NCBI GenBank assembly: GCA_014384685.1
Contig: JACNFL010000164.1
Location: 1 to 13,316 of the forward strand
Origin: Methanobacteriota archaeon
GTDB taxonomy: Archaea; Thermoplasmatota; Poseidoniia; Poseidoniales; Thalassarchaeaceae
Reading direction: 5' to 3'
Length of the DNA: 13,316 bases
Position 1 is the first letter of the stretch. Each line of letters begins with the position of its first letter. Position numbers and translations under genes: made by a program. Below the pieces are notes generated by a model. The model was given only the letters and a program-made list of their open reading frames with translations, had not been told where the DNA came from and did no database searches. This document shows, piece after piece, positions 7,913 to 13,316 of this stretch.

Positions 7913-8377
7913 ATGAGTGGCATGCTGCCTGATGCTATTGATATGCTTTCACCATCTCAAAAAGAGGTCTATATTGAACTTCTAACTATTGTAGCAAACT
8001 CTGACGGTGCACTTGTCCGCGAAGAGATGGCTGCTTTGGAAGCATTCATGGGTAGAGCCTTGTTGAAACCGGAAGTTCGAGAAGAAACCAGGAAAAAATT
8101 ACGCCATACTGGCAATTTAGAAGAATCATTGGAGAGAGCAACGGTTGATACTCTGAAAGTTGCTTTGCGTGACTCTGTCTTACTTGCTGCAGCTGATGGA
8201 GAATATCATCCAGCCGAAGTGTTGGTTTTAGAACGCATTGCAGATGCTGCAGGAGTCGGTATAGAGGGGCTTGACCAATTATACGACTGGGTCACAGAAG
8301 GATGGCATTGGCTTGCCAAAGGGCGTGACCTAGTTGATATGGGAATTGCTGGTGATGAACTCTTAACCAATGATTGA
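7913..8377 (+). CDS. TerB-like helical protein, second tandem copy
   Basis: This 154-residue protein is paralogous to the preceding gene. Shared landmarks are MLPD at the N-terminus, an acidic turn NSDGALVREEM (29-39), the ALRDSVLLAAADGEYHPAE stretch (84-102) and DWVTEGWHWLAKGRDL (125-140). Two DG-containing acidic turns in a helical frame match the internally repeated TerB fold. It ends with a 14-residue extension that the first copy lacks. The gene is nine bases downstream of its paralogue and has a clear ribosome binding site, so the two are co-transcribed and may form a heterodimer (inference). No catalytic motif is visible. A structural or metal-sensing partner role for the downstream NTPase is possible but not shown. 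Confidence 0.75.
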   Translation: MSGMLPDAIDMLSPSQKEVYIELLTIVANSDGALVREEMAALEAFMGRALLKPEVREETRKKLRHTGNLEESLERATVDTLKVALRDSVLLAAADGEYHPAEVLVLERIADAAGVGIEGLDQLYDWVTEGWHWLAKGRDLVDMGIAGDELLTND

Positions 8378-8395
8378 AGATTTTGGTTTTCCTGA

Positions 8396-8614
8396 TTGAA
8401 GGTTAATCATGACATTCAATCTCTACTAACGAAAAACGGTTTGATTTTCTCCCTAATTTTGAGATGTGATGATATCTCGGCACGTTTAGAAGGGGTTTTT
8501 CTCCGTATTCCGGAATCTAATTGGCTGGAACAGGTATTAAGGGTACCACCACCCTCGTATAGGTTAGTGGCGCGGGAACATCGGCGGATGCTACATAGAA
8601 AGGTGAGCAAATAA
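8396..8614 (+). CDS. Doubtful small ORF before the THEP1-like gene (72 codons)
   Basis: The 237-base gap between the second TerB-like gene and the NTPase contains an open frame that starts at TTG 8396, directly after a TGA, and ends TAA right against the next ATG. The product is basic at its C-terminus (SYRLVAREHRRMLHRKVSK), with PESNWLEQVLRVPPP in the middle. I recognise no family. Support is the tight TAAATG junction and lack of stops. Against it are the rare start, no ribosome binding site, and more GCG/CGG/CTG codons than the neighbours use. The gap also contains a 10-bp palindrome ATTCCGGAAT and a small AGGGT/ACCCT hairpin, so it may be a leader instead. Confidence 0.35.
   Translation: MKVNHDIQSLLTKNGLIFSLILRCDDISARLEGVFLRIPESNWLEQVLRVPPPSYRLVAREHRRMLHRKVSK
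8601..8607 (+). promoter_or_regulatory. Ribosome binding site of the THEP1-like gene
   Basis: AGGTGAG ends 7 bases before ATG 8615. It fixes the start of the NTPase. Confidence 0.6.
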
Positions 8615-9199
8615 ATGGGACTACATCCAAAAATTGGTATCACCGGTTTACCGCGTTCTGGCAAAAGTGCAGTAATGGAAAAAGTTGTAATGATGCTCGA
8701 AGGTGAGCGCTCCACAAAACTAATGGGTAGAGGAGAGGATTCTAGCGATCATAGAATCATCGGTGGCATGAAAACTATACCTATTATGGATGGGACATCT
8801 CGAATTGGCTATTCTTGTATGAATATACAAACAGGTGAAATTGCAACTATCGCTCACAAAGATATTGATTCACGAAATCGGGTTCTTGGACTTGGAATTA
8901 ATCCCCAAGCGCTTGATGATGTCGCTGTGCCTGCTATTCAAGATGCTATGGACAATTACGAAGTAATTGTAATCGATGAAATTGGTAAATTTTCTGTCGA
9001 GTCTGAAGCATTTGTGGAAATTGTCAAAGAAGCAATTGAAGTAGATAAACCGACTATTTTGACCCTACACAAAAAAAGTCGTCACCCACTGTTGCAAGAC
9101 ATTCGAAGAAGAGATGATGCAAGGGTGTTGGAAGTTACTCCAGTTAATCGTGCATTGCTACCATACAAAATCCACAAGATTGTTCGTGAAACATTCTGA
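8615..9199 (+). CDS. THEP1-like P-loop nucleoside triphosphatase
   Basis: This 194-residue soluble NTPase has Walker A GLPRSGKS (11-18) close to the N-terminus and Walker B VIVIDEIGKF (117-126) with D121 and E122. The pattern GxPxxGKS followed by IDEIGK is diagnostic for THEP1 (YcjP/NTPase_1) proteins, which hydrolyse nucleoside triphosphates slowly and whose physiological role is unsettled. GYSCMNIQTGE (65-75) matches the family's substrate-region strand where an arginine/glycine-rich turn is common. Walker A has R14 where many members have glycine. The length is typical. A clear ribosome binding site sets the start. It lies between the TerB-like pair and a HEAT-repeat-like gene, suggesting an NTP-driven module (inference). 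Confidence 0.85.
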   Translation: MGLHPKIGITGLPRSGKSAVMEKVVMMLEGERSTKLMGRGEDSSDHRIIGGMKTIPIMDGTSRIGYSCMNIQTGEIATIAHKDIDSRNRVLGLGINPQALDDVAVPAIQDAMDNYEVIVIDEIGKFSVESEAFVEIVKEAIEVDKPTILTLHKKSRHPLLQDIRRRDDARVLEVTPVNRALLPYKIHKIVRETF

Positions 9200-9209
9200 T
9201 GGGATTGAA

Positions 9210-10598
9210 ATGGATTTTAGTCGGCAAAGGCAGCAAACTGCTGATATCATTCACACTCGTTGCCTAGAGATGTTGAATGATTTGATGGTAATATCTGTTC
9301 TAGATTGGCCTTTACCTCCACCGCCAATAGTTGATTCTGAATTGCCTTTAGTTGAGCCTGAATCAACTACCCAAGTAATTGAACAAGTTGAAGGATTATT
9401 CAATGTTGACCGAGCCAAATTCAACAGCCTACTTGATGAATGCCGTGAATCAATGATTCCTCATCGTCTCTCTCTAACCTCTGATCCAGACAAGGAAGGG
9501 GAAAAATGGTTACTTAGAAGACTCGTTGAAGTGGCAAGAAAGATTCTCTTTGGTGTTTGTGAAGGATGGTTAGCGATGGCACTTGATAGAGATGCACCAG
9601 ACGTTACACGTTGGTATACCGGAATTGCTCTAGCCAATGGATTGTGTACCCAAGGAGACGGGTTGGCCGAAAACCGTGGATACCACATCCTTGAGAGCAT
9701 TGCTATGACAAGTCAGCCTGGAAGGTGGCCTACTCGACCACTTTCAGGGCCACATCAACTAGATTGGAATCAACAAAACTCTTCCGATATTAATATCGAT
9801 GAAGAATCAGGTGGAATTGATGCTGCCCATTGGTTACTTGATGCCCTAGACCAAGGTAACGATGAGAGAAAGGTTCTGTTGGTCAAATGGATGCGTTTGA
9901 TGTTGGAGCGCCCAATTCTAGTTGAAAAAATGGCTTTGCCAAATAGATTTGAACTGATGGTTAGGTCCCAACCTGAACTCGTTGCTGCTGAATTAGTATC
10001 ATGTGTGCCAAGATTGTTAGAAGTAAATCCAGAATCTGGATTAATGGTATTAACTGCACTACAAACAAGGGTAGAATCTCGCGTCAGTATCGCACTTGCA
10101 GACATACTTCCTTATCTCCTTAGAGCTTCATTAGATGTTGGTTTAGCATCACTAGACCAACTCGCTGATTCTGAAGATTCGGGTGCACGTTCTGCAGCTA
10201 CAGCGGCTCTCAAAGAATTAGCAACAATTGATTCCGAGGCTTTCCTAAGCCGAATAAAAAAATCTGCAACCGATGAAGATCCAGGTATTCGTCGTCTTTT
10301 CATACAAACTTGTATTCGAGACTATCTTGAATTAGACCGAGTTGATTCACAGGATATTTTAGTTCCTTTATGGCTTGAGAATGATGAAGTTGCGGGAGTA
10401 AGAATGAGGGAGTTATTACTGCGGATGCAAGATGTTGACACTGAATCATTTGCAATAATTGGTAATATGATTCACACAAAATCTGCAAATTCACTTGACA
10501 AATTTTGGTCAGTATTAGAAATAAGAAACCCTGAGAGAGCTAAGGCTTGGAAAGCACATATTACCGGTCAAGGACCCATCCCTGAACCCCTTAATTGA
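9210..10598 (+). CDS. Uncharacterised protein with C-terminal HEAT-like repeats
   Basis: The 462-residue soluble protein has an N-terminal part I do not recognise: helical residues 1-30, a PLPPPP linker (35-40), a helical section around 60-165 and a linker at 170-205. From about 205 onward it is built of paired helices. LADSEDSGARSAATAALKEL (318-337) and ATDEDPGIRRLFIQTCI (353-369) have the D-x-x-x-x-x-R-x-x-A/x pattern of HEAT/Armadillo repeats, and a third, degenerate unit lies near 390-407. Such repeats form protein-binding scaffolds. ATG 9210 is chosen because farther upstream starts (to 9114) would overlap the NTPase by up to 86 bases and give a low-complexity-poor, cysteine-rich stretch unlike the rest. 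The gap to the NTPase stop is 10 bases. It probably holds partners of this operon together (inference). Confidence 0.7.
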   Translation: MDFSRQRQQTADIIHTRCLEMLNDLMVISVLDWPLPPPPIVDSELPLVEPESTTQVIEQVEGLFNVDRAKFNSLLDECRESMIPHRLSLTSDPDKEGEKWLLRRLVEVARKILFGVCEGWLAMALDRDAPDVTRWYTGIALANGLCTQGDGLAENRGYHILESIAMTSQPGRWPTRPLSGPHQLDWNQQNSSDINIDEESGGIDAAHWLLDALDQGNDERKVLLVKWMRLMLERPILVEKMALPNRFELMVRSQPELVAAELVSCVPRLLEVNPESGLMVLTALQTRVESRVSIALADILPYLLRASLDVGLASLDQLADSEDSGARSAATAALKELATIDSEAFLSRIKKSATDEDPGIRRLFIQTCIRDYLELDRVDSQDILVPLWLENDEVAGVRMRELLLRMQDVDTESFAIIGNMIHTKSANSLDKFWSVLEIRNPERAKAWKAHITGQGPIPEPLN

Positions 10599-10623
10599 AG
10601 CGCAAAGAGGTTGTGGGATAACT

Positions 10624-11049
10624 ATGGCGAAGGAACCGGAATGGCGTTGGCAACTTGTTGTCGGGCTCATCTGTGTAGCACAATCCTTTGTTGAATGGAA
10701 TACACCTGAAGGCCCTTGGCAAGAACCATCTTTCACTCGCGGAGTTATTGCCTTAGTTGGTCTTGGTTTTGTCTATGTTGCAAAATACCGATGGCAATTC
10801 CGTAAAGATGGTTTGATACCTTATCTCAAAATTTACCGTTGTAAACCACAACAAATTGCCAGAGTTTCTGCAGTTGATGGGATGGCGGCAATTACCCTGA
10901 TTTTACTGTTAAAAACCCTATCAGAAAATGACGTATTCGTACCGGTACCAGCACCCCTTATTCTTCTACTATATGCTATGCTAATGTTTTTGCATGCGGC
11001 TTATGCTTGGTTGGTCATTGAAGGACCATTACAAGATGAAGAGGAATAA
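10624..11049 (+). CDS. Small multi-pass membrane protein, unknown function
   Basis: This 141-residue protein has about four hydrophobic segments, near residues 9-25, 37-55, 82-99 and 108-132. Between segments two and three is a basic loop (KYRWQFRKDG and IYRCKPQQIARV) that should lie in the cytoplasm. The end is acidic (GPLQDEEE). No family motif or catalytic residue stands out. It follows the HEAT-like gene by 25 bases on the same strand and is the last gene of that run, so it may be the membrane anchor of the TerB/NTPase/HEAT set (inference). Its TAA ends at 11049 and the opposite-strand gene's stop begins at 11050, so nothing separates the two. Confidence 0.68.
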   Translation: MAKEPEWRWQLVVGLICVAQSFVEWNTPEGPWQEPSFTRGVIALVGLGFVYVAKYRWQFRKDGLIPYLKIYRCKPQQIARVSAVDGMAAITLILLLKTLSENDVFVPVPAPLILLLYAMLMFLHAAYAWLVIEGPLQDEEE

Positions 11050-11601
11050 TCACCTTTGACCTGGTTTCCAAAATTCAAGGGGAAGTGGTTGTTCTCCTTG
11101 CATTGCCCGAAAGGCAAGATGGTCTGCACGTTCGTTCCAACGGTGACCTCGATGCGCTCGAATCCACTCACCTGTTAGTGGGCGTAGTGATGACACCTCA
11201 TCCCAAAGAGATTGTACACGTTGTGCAAGATCTTTGTTGGCTTTTGCCCGCCAATTATTTTGCGCTATTTCCAAAGCATATTGTGAATCGCCTCTGATGA
11301 TTATTTTAGATTGGCCCGCTTGGACAAGAAGCCAGCGTAATGCATGAGCAATAGCACTGAGTTCGGCGGTATTGTTTGAACCGACTTCAGCACCGAGGAA
11401 TTCATCTGCACTAGGATCCGTGATTACCAAACCACTGATTTCAGTTTCTACAACACCCGTTCCATTACCTCTTTGGTTGTCGCCAATAACTACGACTACA
11501 CCCCATCCAGCAGGAGTTTCAGAAGTTACATTTTGATTATCTTGACAAGAACCGTCAACGTAGATTGCAAATTCTGCCTCGCTTGATGAGGCATCCGACA
11601 A
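11050..11601 (-). CDS. rnhA: Type 1 ribonuclease H
   Basis: RNase HI cleaves the RNA strand of RNA-DNA hybrids using two metal ions. The 183-residue protein has all four carboxylates: D16 in YVDGSC, E80 in NNTAEL, D105 in RGDSQYAL and D160 in NERADHLA, plus His150 in the AHRGHRWNERAD stretch at the position of E. coli His124. Relative to the compact E. coli form there is extra sequence around residues 41-72, between the first strands, with little visible structure. No ATG lies before the first catalytic motif, so TTG 11601 must be the start. It sits six bases after the gcvH stop and follows a GAGTGAG purine-rich stretch. It is the last gene of the tfb-gcvH run. Its cellular role is presumably R-loop or primer removal. 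Confidence 0.9.
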   Translation of the reverse strand: MSDASSSEAEFAIYVDGSCQDNQNVTSETPAGWGVVVVIGDNQRGNGTGVVETEISGLVITDPSADEFLGAEVGSNNTAELSAIAHALRWLLVQAGQSKIIIRGDSQYALEIAQNNWRAKANKDLAQRVQSLWDEVSSLRPLTGEWIRAHRGHRWNERADHLAFRAMQGEQPLPLEFWKPGQR

Positions 11602-11607
11602 GTGAAC

Positions 11608-11991
11608 TCACTCTCCAATCTGTTCAAGATAGGTTGAGGCGCTCAGCATCTTTTCTAACACGGAAGCATCTTGCATAGTTATTCGAGCTATCCATCCTTC
11701 GCCATAAGGGTCTTCGTTGATTAATTCTGGAGCGTCATCCAACGCCTCGTTGATTGCACAAATCGTTCCAGCAAGCGGTGAATAAATCGCTGATACACTC
11801 TTGACAGACTCAACGCTTGCAAACTCGTCCATTTCTCCGACTTCCATTCCCTCTTCAGGGAGTTCGACATATACAATATCTGTCAATGAATCTTGAGCAT
11901 AATCAGTAATTCCAACAACCACTTCATCCCCTTCAACTCTTAACCATTCATGCTCTTCAGTATAGTACAGTTCTTCGGGTGCATCACTCAT
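11608..11991 (-). CDS. gcvH: Glycine cleavage system H protein
   Basis: GcvH carries the lipoyl arm that shuttles the aminomethyl group between the P, T and L proteins. Its lipoyl-lysine also passes lipoate to other enzymes in some organisms. The 127-residue protein has the family N-terminus YTEEHEWLRVEGDEVVVGIT (10-29), the lipoylation segment VESVKSVSAIYSPLAG (60-75) with Lys64, and NEDPYGEGWIARI (92-104). Length and order are normal. The ATG at 11991 is preferred to the adjacent ATG at 11994, because GGTGA at 12000-11996 is then 4 bases away instead of one. No gcvP, gcvT or lipoate genes are in the window. It is flanked by a membrane protein gene and RNase H on the same strand. Confidence 0.95.
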   Translation of the reverse strand: MSDAPEELYYTEEHEWLRVEGDEVVVGITDYAQDSLTDIVYVELPEEGMEVGEMDEFASVESVKSVSAIYSPLAGTICAINEALDDAPELINEDPYGEGWIARITMQDASVLEKMLSASTYLEQIGE

Positions 11992-11995
11992 CATC

Positions 11996-12000
11996 TCACC
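11996..12000 (-). promoter_or_regulatory. Ribosome binding site of gcvH
   Basis: GGTGA on the minus strand lies 4 bases before ATG 11991 and only one base before ATG 11994. It decides the start in favour of 11991. Confidence 0.6.
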
Positions 12001-12048
12001 TAGTCATTCCGAGGGCTACTAAGATGACTATATTTGCGTTCCCCAATG

Positions 12049-12435
12049 TCACTCTTCTTCAACTTTAGAACTTAGAAGACCTTGTTCTAGATTAGCCCAA
12101 GCGCCTGAAAGGTCATCCTCATCCTGTGATTCAGAGAGTTCGCTAACCATACGTTCACGCTGGGCAGAAGATCCTTCAATCGGAAATAGATGAAGAAGCG
12201 GTGATTTTAGTCCTTTAGTGATTCCAAGATGAATGATTAAACCAGCAAATAATGTAACTGCTGTGAATGCAGGTACAAGCCAAGAAATATCGGTACCAGC
12301 AGTACATTCAGTAGCATTTTCAGCACAAACTGCTGGTGGCAATCTGCCATCAATTAATGCAAATGCTGTGGCCATTAATAATGCCAATCCAAGCCCAAAA
12401 AGAAGGCGGCGCGCGGTGTATGCTGGCGCCTCCAT
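12049..12435 (-). CDS. Two-helix membrane protein, unknown function
   Basis: A 128-residue protein with two membrane segments (about 11-29 and 52-71), joined by a short loop containing C37 and C44 that could form a disulfide outside the cell. The C-terminal half is soluble, charged and acidic (SESQDEDDLSGAW, then EEE at the end) and should be cytoplasmic if both termini are inside. No known family is recognised. ATG 12435 is used here. GTG 12444 in the same frame would add three residues, and no ribosome binding site separates them. It lies 49 bases after the tfb stop and 57 bases before gcvH, so it is probably transcribed with them. Confidence 0.7.
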   Translation of the reverse strand: MEAPAYTARRLLFGLGLALLMATAFALIDGRLPPAVCAENATECTAGTDISWLVPAFTAVTLFAGLIIHLGITKGLKSPLLHLFPIEGSSAQRERMVSELSESQDEDDLSGAWANLEQGLLSSKVEEE

Positions 12436-12484
12436 AATACTCACGAAACGGGTCTAACCCATCAAATAGGCGGCGGATTGTTAC

Positions 12485-13316
12485 TCAAATATCAAGTTCA
12501 ATATTGAGGTTTTGAATGAGTTCTTTGTATCTATTACGGATTGTCACTTCTGTGACCCCTGCAACTTCAGCAACTTCTCGCTGTGTGCGGCGCTTGCCAC
12601 ACAATACACTAGCGATGTAGATGATAGATGCTGCTATACCAGTTGGTCCACGTCCACTTGTCAATTCTTTTTCTTGTGCTGCTTTGATTAGTTCGTATGC
12701 TTTTGCTTCGACTTCAGCATCTAGACCAAGTCCAGAACAGAATCTTGAGATATAATCCTCAGGACCTGTTGGCATAATCCGCATCTTAAGTTCACGAACC
12801 ATGAATCGGTATGTTCTACCAATCTCTTTTCGTCCAGTTCTACTTGCCTGGCCTATTTCGTCAAGTGTTCTTGGTACACCACATTGGCGGCAAGCAGCAT
12901 ACAAACTTGCGGCTGCTACGCCTTCAATTGAACGGCCTCTAATTAGCCGCTTTTCAACTGCTTTCTTGTAATTAACAGCGGCTGCTTCACGAACAGACTT
13001 TGGTAATTCTAAACGACTTGCCATGCGGTCAAGTTCAGCTAAAGCCATAGCCAAATTGCGTTCGGTTGCATTTGAAACTCTGCTGCGCTTCTGCCATTTT
13101 CTCATTCGATAAAATTGAGAGCGGAATCTGCTGTTAATTGTCTTACCAGAATAATCCTTATTCTGCCAATCGATATCGGTTGACAGCCCTTTATCATGTA
13201 GCATTACTGTCATTGGCGCCCCAGTTCGAGCCCTCTGATCACCTTGTTCAGGACTGAATACTCGCCATTCTGCACCTTGGTCAATGACGTTATCTTCAAT
13301 CACCAATCCACAATCA
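12485..13316 (-). CDS. tfb: Transcription initiation factor B (TFB), 5' end beyond the window
   Basis: TFB bridges TBP, the BRE/TATA promoter and RNA polymerase in archaeal initiation. The visible frame enters at the right edge with [18 protein letters not shown], the last cysteine pair region of the N-terminal zinc ribbon, so only the first part of the ribbon is missing and no start codon is seen. Next comes the B-reader/linker segment (RARTGAP then LHDKGLST). Two cyclin-like repeats follow, roughly residues 80-170 and 175-270 of the visible protein, each with the [14 protein letters not shown] core. A C-terminal helix-turn-helix ([20 protein letters not shown]) contacts BRE. All core elements are conserved, so this looks like a functional general factor. 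Archaea often have several TFBs, and which paralogue this is cannot be told. It leads the minus-strand run with the membrane protein, gcvH and RNase H. Confidence 0.96.
   Translation of the reverse strand, partial: DCGLVIEDNVIDQGAEWRVFSPEQGDQRARTGAPMTVMLHDKGLSTDIDWQNKDYSGKTINSRFRSQFYRMRKWQKRSRVSNATERNLAMALAELDRMASRLELPKSVREAAAVNYKKAVEKRLIRGRSIEGVAAASLYAACRQCGVPRTLDEIGQASRTGRKEIGRTYRFMVRELKMRIMPTGPEDYISRFCSGLGLDAEVEAKAYELIKAAQEKELTSGRGPTGIAASIIYIASVLCGKRRTQREVAEVAGVTEVTIRNRYKELIQNLNIELDI

Noticed and set aside
8416..8715. Minus-strand 99-codon frame across the gap before the THEP1-like gene
   Set aside because: It overlaps the THEP1 P-loop region antisense, with no ribosome binding site and no recognisable domain.
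9114..9209. Upstream start for the HEAT-like gene
   Set aside because: It overlaps the NTPase gene by 86 bases and reads as a shadow. ATG 9210 gives a normal 10-base gap.
1..13316. CRISPR array, insertion sequence, rRNA or att site
   Set aside because: I saw no spaced direct repeats, transposase-like product, terminal inverted repeats or rRNA-like stretch by eye. Short imperfect repeats could be missed without a computed self-alignment.

Overview
The window looks archaeal and is probably from a marine Thermoplasmatota-type (Marine Group II/III-like) genome. The strongest evidence is a transcription factor B (TFB) gene running off the right edge, a THEP1-type nucleoside triphosphatase, short gaps between genes, and Shine-Dalgarno motifs of the GGTG/GGAG type before some genes. 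The archaeal call rests on TFB and is firm. The lineage is an inference from overall style.

Region 1 (1-5553, plus strand) is a surface-glycan module. It starts with a short G/C-tract-rich non-coding stretch. Four tightly packed genes follow: a minimal UDP-sugar 6-dehydrogenase without the C-terminal UDP-binding domain, a GT-C membrane glycosyltransferase, a membrane-anchored SGNH (AlgJ/DltD-like) protein, and an AlgI/DltB-like MBOAT O-acyltransferase. The last three are joined by an ATGA overlap and a TAAATG junction. The likely output is a uronic-acid-containing, O-acylated extracellular glycan.

Region 2 (5550-7406, minus strand) is an asparagine-synthetase-like gene, converging on the MBOAT gene with overlapping stop codons. 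Its reading frame is open from 7406 to 5550 except for one in-frame TAA at 7140-7142, so it is a young pseudogene, a sequence error or a recoded gene. Enzymes of this class can amidate uronic acids, which would fit Region 1.

Region 3 (7478-11049, plus strand) is a co-directional set: two tandem TerB-like helical proteins, a doubtful 72-codon ORF, a THEP1-like P-loop NTPase, a HEAT-repeat-like protein and a small multi-pass membrane protein. I know of no described system with this composition. It is the best candidate here for an uncharacterised module. The 71-base divergent gap before it holds three consecutive inverted repeats.

Region 4 (11050-13316, minus strand) is housekeeping-like: tfb (5' end cut by the window), a two-helix membrane protein, gcvH, and a type 1 RNase H with a TTG start. 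It meets Region 3 tail to tail with no spacer. I saw no CRISPR array, insertion sequence, rRNA or tRNA.
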